64,000 nucleotides of DNA, taken from QHXQ01 sp036389395 (lineage in GTDB: Bacteria > Acidobacteriota > Blastocatellia > Pyrinomonadales > Pyrinomonadaceae). The stretch lies in the NCBI GenBank assembly GCA_036389395.1, contig DASVPY010000034.1:1-64000 (forward strand). The letters are read 5' to 3'. The notes beneath the pieces were generated by a model that was not told where the DNA came from, did not search any database, and saw nothing but the letters and a program-made list of their open reading frames with translations. A program made the translations under genes and the position numbers. Shown here in pieces: positions 7,826 through 15,467 of this stretch. The stretch's first letter is position 1. Every line of letters starts with the position of its first letter.

Positions 7826-8548
7826 ATGATCAAGATCAACCTGTTGGATTCGGTCACGGACAAGCCGGGCAGCTTCGCGGCGGTCGAGGCGCGCGTCGCC
7901 AGCCCCGGCGGGCAGTGGAAGCTGTTGCTGCTCGTGGTCGTCGCTTTGACGACGCTCGGCATGTTCTTCGATTGGTCAACGGCGCGGGCCGCGCGCGCCG
8001 CCGCGCAGGCGCAGCTCGAAGAGCAGCAGCGCATCGCGGCGCAGATGGAGCTGATCAAGAAGGAGCAGGCCGACCTGGAGAAGAAGACCAAGGACGTGCA
8101 GGCCCGCATTGACGTGATCAAGAAGCTGCGCGACTCGCAGCAGGGCCCCGTCGCCGTGCTCACCTCGATCAACGAGCGGCTGCCGAAGGTGGAAGACTTC
8201 CGCCTCGCCGGCATCGAGAGCAAGGACGCCAACCTGACGATCACGGGCGACTCGCCGAACGAGGACGCGGTGACGCAGTTCGGGCGCAACCTCGAATTCT
8301 CCGGCGGCATGTTCACCAACGTCAACATCGAGATCAAGCGCGAGCTGTTGAAGCCGCCCGCCGACAACCCGAACCCGGCCCCCGCGCCCGTCGAGACGAA
8401 GGACGCGCCGAAGCCGGCGACCGTGAGCTTCACCGTCAAGTGCAAGTACACGCCGGCCGGCGGCCAGCCGGAGAGCAAACCGGCGCAGACCACCATGACG
8501 GTCACGAAGCGGGAGCTGTCGTCCGCGCCGCCGCAGTTCACGAGGTAG
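7826..8548 (+). CDS. pilN: Type IV pilus assembly protein PilN
   Basis: Inner-membrane platform protein. The N-terminal MIKINLL motif, which docks into PilM, is exact; one transmembrane helix lies at about 31-48; a coiled-coil-like charged helix covers about 52-105; and a ferredoxin-like periplasmic domain follows (PVAVLTSINERLP through FTNVNIEI). With 240 residues it is somewhat longer than Proteobacterial PilN because of a proline-rich C-terminal insert (around residues 175-195). GGAGG sits six bases before the ATG, and the gene begins one base after the pilM stop, so translation is probably coupled. Confidence 0.93.
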   Translation: MIKINLLDSVTDKPGSFAAVEARVASPGGQWKLLLLVVVALTTLGMFFDWSTARAARAAAQAQLEEQQRIAAQMELIKKEQADLEKKTKDVQARIDVIKKLRDSQQGPVAVLTSINERLPKVEDFRLAGIESKDANLTITGDSPNEDAVTQFGRNLEFSGGMFTNVNIEIKRELLKPPADNPNPAPAPVETKDAPKPATVSFTVKCKYTPAGGQPESKPAQTTMTVTKRELSSAPPQFTR

Positions 8549-8602
8549 GTAGACCGTAGCAGTCCGCGGCCCGCCTTCGGCCCGGAGGAAAGTTAAACCG
8601 CC

Positions 8603-9271
8603 ATGTCGAGACTCGAATCATTGCAGCAGCAACCCTGGTACTTGCAGCTTCTCATGATGCTCGTCGTCGCCGCGCTCCTGTACGCCGGCTTCTGGACCTT
8701 CGTCACGAAGGGCACGCGGGCCGAGACGCGCGAACTTCAGGCGCAGGTCGATCAACTGCTCGCCGCCAACGCCAAGGCCCAGATCGCGCAGCAGCGCCTC
8801 AACGAGTTCAAGGCGGCCTACGCCCGCGCGCAGGCCGACTACGAAGACCTGAAGGCGCTCTTGCCCGAACAGCGCGAGCTGACCAACGTGCTCGCCGGCA
8901 TCCAGGAGCGCGCGCGCAACCGTTTGTCCTTGCAGCGCTTCACGCCGAAGGAGGACGTGCAGCAGGACTTCTACTCCGGCAAGCCCATCGAGGTCGAGGT
9001 CAACAGCACCTACAACAACCTCGGCGCGTTCTTCGTCCAGATGGCCAGCTACCAGCGCATCGTCTCGATCACCGACTTCAAGATCGGCCGCATTGACGAC
9101 AAGAAGGACGATCTCAAGAAGGCCGGGCAGACCGTCGGCGCGCAGTTCCTCCTGACCGCCTACTACTCTTCGCCGGAGAAGTTGCAGCAGGTGAAGCCGG
9201 CCGCGCCGGCCGCCGCCGCGCAGCCCGGCGCGTCCGCGCCCGCGCAAGCACCCGCGCCCGCCACCAACTGA
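8603..9271 (+). CDS. pilO: Type IV pilus assembly protein PilO
   Basis: Partner of PilN in the inner-membrane alignment complex. The 222-residue protein has one transmembrane helix (about 13-33), a long charged coiled-coil (about 38-90), the PilO phrase LLPEQRELTNVLAGIQERAR, and a periplasmic domain (GAFFVQMASYQRIVSI). The C-terminus is an alanine/proline-rich tail that would reach toward PilP. GGAGGAAAG lies upstream of the ATG. Synteny with pilM, pilN, pilP and pilQ supports the call. Confidence 0.93.
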   Translation: MSRLESLQQQPWYLQLLMMLVVAALLYAGFWTFVTKGTRAETRELQAQVDQLLAANAKAQIAQQRLNEFKAAYARAQADYEDLKALLPEQRELTNVLAGIQERARNRLSLQRFTPKEDVQQDFYSGKPIEVEVNSTYNNLGAFFVQMASYQRIVSITDFKIGRIDDKKDDLKKAGQTVGAQFLLTAYYSSPEKLQQVKPAAPAAAAQPGASAPAQAPAPATN

Positions 9272-9336
9272 CGACGCACGTTAAAGAGGCGCGCGCCGCC
9301 GACCCGCGGCCCGCCCAACGTTCAGGGAAGCAGATC

Positions 9337-9972
9337 ATGAAGAGACACACACGGTTGATTCGCCGCGCCGCGCTCGCCGCGCTCGCCCTGGCCGCGTGCG
9401 CCGGCGCGGCGCACGCGCAGAAAGTCAGCACCGACTACAAAGGCACCGGGCGCGACCCGTTCGTCGCCTGGCGGCCCGCCCCGCCCAAGAAGAAGAAGGT
9501 GCCGACCCCCGTCGCCGCGCCGCCCATCCAGACGCGCATCGAGGCCTACAAGGCGCAGAAGGCCGTGGCGATGAACCTGCAACAGCCCGCGCCCAAGGCC
9601 ACGACCGCCTTCCTGCTGGGCGAGACGCAGCTCATCGGCATCTTCCGCACGCCGCGCGGCTGGGCCGCGATGATCGAGGCCACGCCCATCAAGCTCTCGT
9701 TCGTCGTCTACCCCGGCGAGAAGTTTTACGACGGCATGTTGGTCGCCATCGAAGAGAACCGGCTCGTCTGCCGCAAGGAGACGCGCTGGTCGGACGGCCG
9801 CCGCGAGTTGGGCGTCGAGTTCAAACCCTTGGGCCAGCCCAACGCCGTGACCGACGCGGTGACGGCGGCCGCGCCCGCGAAGGAGCCGGCGAAGGAGAAG
9901 TCTGAGCAGGCGCAGCCGGCGAAGCCGAACGCGGAACAAGCGGCCGCGGTCAAGCCTTCGGGCGGTAACTGA
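9337..9972 (+). CDS. pilP: Type IV pilus assembly lipoprotein PilP
   Basis: Links the inner-membrane PilN/PilO complex to the secretin PilQ. The 211-residue protein starts with a basic, hydrophobic signal; a lipobox LAAC with Cys21 fits a lipoprotein, although a signal-peptidase I site after AHA (27) is also possible. Residue 40 onward has the PilP phrase GRDPF, then a beta-rich domain (LIGIFRTPRGWAAMIE, YPGEKFYDGMLV). The last 45 residues are a lysine/alanine/proline linker. AGGGAAG precedes the ATG. Confidence 0.9.
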   Translation: MKRHTRLIRRAALAALALAACAGAAHAQKVSTDYKGTGRDPFVAWRPAPPKKKKVPTPVAAPPIQTRIEAYKAQKAVAMNLQQPAPKATTAFLLGETQLIGIFRTPRGWAAMIEATPIKLSFVVYPGEKFYDGMLVAIEENRLVCRKETRWSDGRRELGVEFKPLGQPNAVTDAVTAAAPAKEPAKEKSEQAQPAKPNAEQAAAVKPSGGN

Positions 9973-10298
9973 AACTTATCCGGCGCGGCCACGAAAGCCG
10001 CGCGCGCGGAGCCTGAGACCCGCGCGCGCGTGCCGCCGCGCCGAACCGCTTACCCGCGTGCCGCGCGCCGGCACACCCCCGACCGCCTGTGGCCCAACGC
10101 GCCCGGCGGTCGCCCGTCAGTAGCGCGAGAGCCTCTTTCGCGCGCCCGCTTTTTGGCAAACCTGAAGAACCGTGCGACCGGCCGCGTGTGCGGCGCGCGC
10201 TTGAGTAGTCTCGTCCCCGACGCCAGACTCATACGAGCGTTAGCGCGTGGCGGCTGTGGTCTGCGAACGCGTCCCTCCATCTGCAAAAGGAAAGAAAC
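9973..10298 (+). other. Long gap inside the pil operon, no gene
   Basis: The 326 bases between pilP and pilQ hold no supported gene. The start is extremely GC-rich with self-complementary GCGCGC runs; near 10153 a GGCAAACC occurs but the remaining riboswitch elements are absent. A short C-rich stretch runs near 10030-10110. It may carry an internal promoter or a processing site, but I see no clear -10/-35 pair. Confidence 0.35.
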
Positions 10299-12542
10299 AT
10301 GCTGAACCCGTTCAGACAGCTTCCCGCCGCCGTGCGCCGAGGTCTAACGCTCGGTCTCGCGCACGCGTGCGTCTTAGTCGCCTTCGCGGCGGCGGCCCGC
10401 GCGGCCGCGCCCGCGCAAGTGACCAGCGTCGCGGCCCGCGTCGAAGGCGCGGCCACGCGCATCCAGATCGTCGGCGACGCCCCGCTCGCTTACGGCGTGC
10501 GCCGCGCCGACGCGCGGACGCTCCTCGTCGAGCTGCCCGACGCCGACGCCAGCCGCCTGCCGACCTCTTACGCGCTCGCCTCGCCGCTCGCCTCGCTGCT
10601 CAGCGTCGAGTGCGCCCGCGGCGCGCAAGGTCAACCGCTCGCGCGCCTGCGCGTCGCGCTGCTCGCGCCCGTGCGCGAACGCTCATACCTGAGCGGCAGC
10701 GATCTCGTCGTCGAGTTGACGCCGGCCGCGGGGCAGGCGACGCCAGAGCCGGTCGCCTACAGCGACGTGACGGCGAGCGCCGCCGAGCAGCAGCCGACGC
10801 CGCGCCCGACGCCGGGCGTCTCGCAGGGGCGCGCCGTGCCGCAGTCCGATCAGGGCAAGCACTACGGCGAGTACGGGTTCATGGGCGAGCCGATCAACCT
10901 CAACGTCGTCAACGCCGACGTGCGCGACATCCTCAACTACATCACCGAGCAGTACGGCGTGAACTTCATCATTGATAAGTCGGTCGGGCCTGTGCCGGTC
11001 ACGGTCAACGTGACGGACGTGCCGTGGAACGTCGCGCTCGACGCGATCCTGCGCGCCAACCGGCTCGGCATCGCGGTCGAAGGCAACATCCTGCGCGTGG
11101 CGACCGTCGAGGTGCTGGCGCAAGAGGCCGAGGCGCAGGCCGCCATCCAGGAGGCGCGTCTGAACGCCGCGCCGCTCGTCACCGAGTTCATCCGTCTGAA
11201 CTACGCGCGCGCCGTCGGCACGCTGGCGCAGGCCGCTGGCTCGACGGGTGGGTTCGCGGGCGGCGCGTCGAACGACAGTTTTTCGGGCGGCGCGGGCGGC
11301 GACGCGACCGGTAAGAGCGGCGACCAGGGCATCCTGCCCATCGTCAAGCGCCGCCTCTCCAAGCGCGGCGCGGTCGAGGTGGACGGGCGCAGCAACACGC
11401 TCATCATCACGGACGTGCGCGAGAACGTCGAATCCATCCGCCAGCTCGTCGGCTTGCTCGACCAGCCCGAACCGCAGGTCGAGATCGAGACGCGCATCGT
11501 CGTCGCCAACCGCAACTTCAGCCGCGACCTCGGCGTGCAACTCTCCGCCGGCATCGCCAACAACACGCGCGGCGGTCTCGCCAACATCAGCACGCTGCCG
11601 GCCACGAGCACGACCAGCACGGGCGGCGGCACGGGCAGCGGTTCGGGCAGTGGTTCGGGCAGCGGCTCGCAGGGCATTCCGAGCGGGCCGAACCCGTTCA
11701 GCGTCTTCGGCGGTCTGGCCGGCACGACGCAGCCGACTTCGAGCCTCGCCGCGACCGCCGCCAGCACGGTCATCGGGCTGACGACGGGTCTCATCGGCAC
11801 GGCGCAGATCAGCCTCGCGCTGACCGCCGCCGAGAGTAAAGGGCAGGCCAAGATCGTCGCCACGCCGCGCGTGACGGCCCTCAACAACCGGCCGGCGCAG
11901 ATCGAGTCCGGCTCGCAGATTCCGGTAGTCACGCCGCAGACCGGCGCGAGCGGCGGCGGCACGGTCTTCACGACCACCTTCATCAGCGTGCCGCTGCGCC
12001 TCTCGGTCACGCCGCAGATTTCGGACGCGGGCACGGTCGTCCTGCGCGTCGTGGCGGAGAACAACTCGGTCAACCTCTCTCTGACCAACTCGCTCGGCAC
12101 GCCCGGCATTGACACGCAGCGGATGCAGACGGAAGTGCTCGTGCCCGACGGCGGCACGACCGTCGTCGGCGGCGTGCTCGCCGACAGCGAGGGCGAGACG
12201 CAGAACCGCACGCCGGGCCTCGCCGGCATCCCCGTCATCGGCAACCTGTTCAAGCGGCGCGCGACGACGCGCACCACCAACGAGCTGCTCTTCTTCATCA
12301 CGCCGCGCATCTACCGGCCCGACTACCAGGGCCGGCCCACGCCCGGCACGGTCTCGGATCGGACGCGCTCGGTCACGATCCCGCAGCCCGTCCCGCTCGG
12401 CAACCCGCAGTCGAACACGCCGCCGCAGGTCGGCGTGCCGGAGCAGGCGACGCCGCAGGCGCAGCCTCGGCCCGCCACCACCACGCCGACCCCGGCGCGG
12501 CCTGACACCACGACCGGCGACCGCCCCGGAGGAGGCAACTGA
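10299..12542 (+). CDS. pilQ: Type IV pilus secretin PilQ
   Basis: Outer-membrane multimeric channel through which the pilus passes. The 747-residue precursor has a signal peptide (about 1-37), an AMIN-type peptidoglycan-binding domain (about 40-140), the STN/secretin N0 domain starting at GEPINLNVVNADVRDIL, an N1 domain with LIITDVRENVESIRQLV, and the C-terminal secretin barrel with the family phrase VPDGGTTVVGGVL and GIPVIGNLFKRR. A Gly/Ser/Thr-rich insert (about 440-470) and a proline/glutamine tail after the barrel are low-complexity additions. AAAGGAAAG precedes the ATG. Only one AMIN domain is visible, where many PilQ proteins carry two or more. Confidence 0.95.
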   Translation: MLNPFRQLPAAVRRGLTLGLAHACVLVAFAAAARAAAPAQVTSVAARVEGAATRIQIVGDAPLAYGVRRADARTLLVELPDADASRLPTSYALASPLASLLSVECARGAQGQPLARLRVALLAPVRERSYLSGSDLVVELTPAAGQATPEPVAYSDVTASAAEQQPTPRPTPGVSQGRAVPQSDQGKHYGEYGFMGEPINLNVVNADVRDILNYITEQYGVNFIIDKSVGPVPVTVNVTDVPWNVALDAILRANRLGIAVEGNILRVATVEVLAQEAEAQAAIQEARLNAAPLVTEFIRLNYARAVGTLAQAAGSTGGFAGGASNDSFSGGAGGDATGKSGDQGILPIVKRRLSKRGAVEVDGRSNTLIITDVRENVESIRQLVGLLDQPEPQVEIETRIVVANRNFSRDLGVQLSAGIANNTRGGLANISTLPATSTTSTGGGTGSGSGSGSGSGSQGIPSGPNPFSVFGGLAGTTQPTSSLAATAASTVIGLTTGLIGTAQISLALTAAESKGQAKIVATPRVTALNNRPAQIESGSQIPVVTPQTGASGGGTVFTTTFISVPLRLSVTPQISDAGTVVLRVVAENNSVNLSLTNSLGTPGIDTQRMQTEVLVPDGGTTVVGGVLADSEGETQNRTPGLAGIPVIGNLFKRRATTRTTNELLFFITPRIYRPDYQGRPTPGTVSDRTRSVTIPQPVPLGNPQSNTPPQVGVPEQATPQAQPRPATTTPTPARPDTTTGDRPGGGN

Positions 12543-12545
12543 ATC

Positions 12546-12911
12546 ATGTTCCGCGATTCGCTTGAGCGTCTGATCGAACGCACGGAGGGCGCGACCGGCG
12601 CGCTCATCATGGGCACGGACGGCATCGCCGTCGAGAAGGTGCTCTTGCAGGAGGCGCGCGAGAAGAACCTGGACGTGGCGGCGGCCGAGTTCACGTCGCT
12701 GCTGCGGGCCGCGCAGCGCGTCGGCGCGGACACGGGCATCGGCCAAGTGCGCGAGTTGATCGTCGGCTTCGACGACATGCGCGTGCTCATCCGCGCCTTC
12801 AACCGCGACTACTTCGCCGTGCTCGCGCTCCGCGAGGACGGCAACATGGGCCGCGGCCGCTTCGAGCTGCGCAAGGTCGAACTCGATCTCGCGCGCGAGT
12901 TCGCGCTCTAA
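12546..12911 (+). CDS. Roadblock/LC7 (MglB-like) protein in the pil operon
   Basis: A 121-residue single-domain protein with the Roadblock/LC7 pattern: helix FRDSLERLIERTEGATGAL, strand IMGTDGIAV, a central helix and LIVGFDDMRVLIRAF. MglB-type members act as GTPase-activating partners of small Ras-like GTPases (MglA), which in gliding bacteria set cell polarity and choose the pole for type IV pili. No MglA gene is in the window. It starts three bases after the pilQ stop with GGAGGAGG upstream, so it is cotranscribed and may control pilus polarity or activity. That role is an inference from position and family. Confidence 0.88.
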   Translation: MFRDSLERLIERTEGATGALIMGTDGIAVEKVLLQEAREKNLDVAAAEFTSLLRAAQRVGADTGIGQVRELIVGFDDMRVLIRAFNRDYFAVLALREDGNMGRGRFELRKVELDLAREFAL

Positions 12912-12938
12912 CGGCAGAGACTAAGAGAGCAGGTTAAC

Positions 12939-12978
12939 GAGAAAGGCCGAAGGGGGCGCGCCCCCTTCGGCCTTTCTC
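12939..12978. terminator. Perfect 40-nt palindrome after the pil operon
   Basis: GAGAAAGGCCGAAGGGGGCG is followed directly by its exact reverse complement, giving a 20-bp hairpin with almost no loop. It lies 27 bases past the Roadblock gene. There is no long T-run right after it, so it may work as an RNA 3'-end stabiliser or bidirectional terminator. Confidence 0.7.
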
Positions 12979-13015
12979 CCGTCCGCGGCCGCTTCAGCAA
13001 TCGGGGCGGCCGGCG

Positions 13016-13049
13016 CGCCCGCGTCGTGTACGCGGGCGTGCTTTTTTTT
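13016..13049 (+). terminator. Rho-independent terminator, second of two after the pil operon
   Basis: CGCCCGCGT pairs perfectly with ACGCGGGCG around a 5-nt loop, followed by TGC and eight T residues on the plus strand: a classical intrinsic terminator. Confidence 0.9.
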
Positions 13050-13155
13050 GGACGAAGACATACCATGTCCCGAACCTGCCGCCCGCGGTTTGGTGGATTA
13101 GCCGGTGCGTAGAATAATGCGCCGTGCCCGCGGAGTCTGTTAAGCAGTCGAACCT

Positions 13156-13941
13156 ATGACCGAACGAGACGCGCCCAATGACGCCCAGATCACGGTTGAC
13201 GTGGTGATCCCCGTGCTCAACGAGGCCCACGTGTTGGAACAGAGTGTCAGCACCGTGCGGCGTTATTTGGGTGAGCACCTCCCCTACCGCTGGCGCGTGG
13301 TGATCGTGGACAACGGCTCGGTGGACGGGACGGACGCGCTGGCCCGAAGGCTGAGCGAGCAACACGCGGACGTGGCCTGCCTCTGTCTCCCGCAGAAGGG
13401 GCGCGGGCGCGCGCTGCGTTGCGCCTGGATGCAGAGCGAGGCGCACGTCGTCTGCTACATGGACGTAGACCTCTCGACGGAGTTGGCCGCGATCCCCAGG
13501 CTGTTGCGCGCGATTGCGGAGGAGGGCTACGACCTCGCCACCGGCTCGCGCCTGATGCGCGGGTCGCAGACCAGACGCTCGCTCAAGCGCGAGACGATCT
13601 CACGCATCTACAACCTCTTCGTCCGGGCGCTCCTGTTCACGCACTTCTCCGACGCGCAGTGCGGCTTCAAGGCCGTGAGCCGCGAGGCGGTGGCACAGAT
13701 CGTGCCGCAGATTCAAGATCAGTCGTGGTTCTTCGACACGGAGCTGCTGGTGCTGGCCGAGAAACAGGGCTACCGGATCAAAGACCTGCCCGTCGTCTGG
13801 AACGAAGACGACGACAGCCGCGTGCGCATCCTGCCCACGGCCTGGGCGGACATCAAAGGCGTGTTGCGCTTGCGCTGGCAGCTCTGGAAAGCGGGCTTCG
13901 TGAAGACGCCCGCGCCCGGCGTGGAGCGGGAGAAGACGTAA
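13156..13941 (+). CDS. Family 2 glycosyltransferase (dolichyl-phosphate mannosyltransferase-like)
   Basis: A 261-residue GT-A-fold enzyme that probably moves a sugar from a nucleotide-sugar to a lipid-phosphate carrier at the cytoplasmic membrane. The start VIPVLNEAHVLEQSV, VVIVDNGSVDGT and MDVDLST (the DXD-type metal site) are family hallmarks, and QCGFKAVSREA plus SWFFDTELLVLAE match the DPM1/GtrB-type acceptor region. It lacks the C-terminal membrane helices of GtrB. No strong ribosome site precedes the ATG. It heads a plus-strand group (epimerase, small membrane protein, GMC oxidoreductase). Confidence 0.88.
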   Translation: MTERDAPNDAQITVDVVIPVLNEAHVLEQSVSTVRRYLGEHLPYRWRVVIVDNGSVDGTDALARRLSEQHADVACLCLPQKGRGRALRCAWMQSEAHVVCYMDVDLSTELAAIPRLLRAIAEEGYDLATGSRLMRGSQTRRSLKRETISRIYNLFVRALLFTHFSDAQCGFKAVSREAVAQIVPQIQDQSWFFDTELLVLAEKQGYRIKDLPVVWNEDDDSRVRILPTAWADIKGVLRLRWQLWKAGFVKTPAPGVEREKT

Positions 13942-14037
13942 GCGCGTCGCCGGCCCGCCGTCGCGGTCAGCCCTTCACGTGAGCAGAGAAACGGGCGCGA
14001 GCGGTTCCTCCTTCGAGCGACAGGCCGTGCGTCAGGG

Positions 14038-14952
14038 ATGATGAAGTCTCTAATGATCACGGGCGCGACCGGGTTCATCGGGCGCAGCCTGTTGCGCCAA
14101 CTCGCGCCCGCGAAGTACGAGCACGTCTACTGTCTCGGCAGAACGCCGTCGGCGGCTGCCGAGTCTCACGCCCCGCCCGACGGTTTCCGCTTCATCAAGG
14201 GCGACCTGTGCGAGCCGGAAGCGTACGCCGATTACCTCGCGGGCTGCGAGTCGGTCGTGCATTTGGCGGCGACGACCGGCAAGGCGGCCCGCGACGAATA
14301 CTTCAAGGTGAACACAGAGGGGACGCGGCTGCTGGTCGAAGAGTGTCGGCGGCGCGGGGTGCGAAACTTCCTCTACGTCAGCACCATCGCGGTCAAGTAC
14401 CCGGACAAGACTCGTTACTATTACGCCCAGTCCAAAGAGCAGGGCGAGCGTGTTGTCAGGGACAGCGGGCTAAATTACACTATCGTGCGCCCGACCATCG
14501 TGATCGGCGCGGGGGCGGCGGCGTGGGCGGCGCTGTCGGCCATCGCACGGAAGCCCGTCATCCTGCTGCCCGGCGACGGCACGGCGCGGATTCAACCCAT
14601 CTACATAGAAGACCTCGTCCGGGGCCTGTTGACCGTCTTAGACGACGCCCTCTTTGCCGGCGAGACCTACGAGCTGGGCGGCCCGGAGGAGATCACCTTC
14701 GAGCACTTCCTGAGAAGAATCCATAGCCGTTACTACCGCAGAGAGCCGCCGGTCGTCCACCTCCCGCTCAAGCCGCTGGTCGCCGCCCTGGGTTTCGTCG
14801 AAGAGCACCTCGGCGCGGTCTTACCCGTCAGCGCCGGCCAACTCGCCGCCTTCAGTAACGACGGCACGGTCGCGCCGAACACGCTCCACCGCCGGCTCGT
14901 CTCACAGATGAAGGACGTGGAGCAGATGTTGCGGCAGGTCATCGCCAGTTGA
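14038..14952 (+). CDS. NAD-dependent epimerase/dehydratase (extended SDR)
   Basis: A 304-residue extended short-chain dehydrogenase acting on a nucleotide-sugar or similar substrate. GATGFIGRSLL at the N-terminus is the NAD-binding loop, VVHLAATTGKAARDEYFKVN follows the usual pattern, and the catalytic Tyr-Lys pair lies in YYYAQSKEQGE, with the serine in LYVSTIAVK. Substrate cannot be read from sequence. Two adjacent ATG codons mark the start. Its 3' end overlaps the next gene by four bases, implying coupling. Confidence 0.88.
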   Translation: MMKSLMITGATGFIGRSLLRQLAPAKYEHVYCLGRTPSAAAESHAPPDGFRFIKGDLCEPEAYADYLAGCESVVHLAATTGKAARDEYFKVNTEGTRLLVEECRRRGVRNFLYVSTIAVKYPDKTRYYYAQSKEQGERVVRDSGLNYTIVRPTIVIGAGAAAWAALSAIARKPVILLPGDGTARIQPIYIEDLVRGLLTVLDDALFAGETYELGGPEEITFEHFLRRIHSRYYRREPPVVHLPLKPLVAALGFVEEHLGAVLPVSAGQLAAFSNDGTVAPNTLHRRLVSQMKDVEQMLRQVIAS

Positions 14953-15464
14953 GTAAGAGGGTTCAAATTATACGGTCGCGCCAGCCGGCCGCGGCGAGCG
15001 AGTCCGCGGCGGGCCTCCGCGCGCTCGACGACGAGTGCGTCGCGTTCGCACGCTACCTGGTGCGCCAGACGCCGAGCGCCTACGTGCAGGGTAAATACCG
15101 CGAGGCGCACGCGGCGGGCGGGCTGTGTCAACGCCGCGCGGGCGATCACTTCGATCACTTTCTCCTGCACGCGGCCGCGCGCCACCCGCGCGCCGCCCGT
15201 CTGGTTGACGCGTACACGGCCGTCTTTTGCAAGCGCGCCACCGTGCGCAAGAAGTGGGTGCTGCTGCTGGCGATCATGGAGAGTTGCGGGCCGAGCTATC
15301 TCTATTTCGACGCGCCCGAGCCATACGGTAAGCGTGTGCTGGCGATAAGAATGCTGTGGCAGGGCGCGGCGTTCGTGCTGACGCTCGGCCTCGCCGTCTT
15401 GCTACTGCTGCCGGCGCAACTCGGCTGCGGCGCGTGGGCGCAACTGTCGCGCCGGTCTGAATGA
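14949..15464 (+). CDS. Hypothetical protein with C-terminal membrane helix, 171 aa
   Basis: I do not recognise the family. The TTG start overlaps the upstream stop (TTGA), and the next gene begins four bases after its stop, so it is tightly embedded in the operon. The soluble part contains AYVQGKYREAHA and FDHFLLHAAARHPRAARLVDAYT; a single hydrophobic helix lies near the C-terminus (about 137-160, AAFVLTLGLAVLLLLPAQLG). Small proteins placed next to GMC oxidoreductases are often gluconate-dehydrogenase-type subunits, but no twin-arginine or subunit-3 signature is seen, so that role is only a possibility. Confidence 0.7.
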   Translation: MSKRVQIIRSRQPAAASESAAGLRALDDECVAFARYLVRQTPSAYVQGKYREAHAAGGLCQRRAGDHFDHFLLHAAARHPRAARLVDAYTAVFCKRATVRKKWVLLLAIMESCGPSYLYFDAPEPYGKRVLAIRMLWQGAAFVLTLGLAVLLLLPAQLGCGAWAQLSRRSE

Positions 15465-15467
15465 GTT

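Noticed and set aside
6535..8541. Very long minus-strand open frame antisense to pilM/pilN
   Set aside because: It is the mirror of real plus-strand genes in GC-rich DNA; product is Arg/Ala/Val-rich with no family motifs. Same for long antisense frames at 10683-12746, 40520-42406 and 52521-54581.
10150..10200. GGCAAACC in the pilP-pilQ gap as a second GEMM riboswitch
   Set aside because: The GNRA-capped stem, GCAAAGC block and 3' part of the aptamer are missing.
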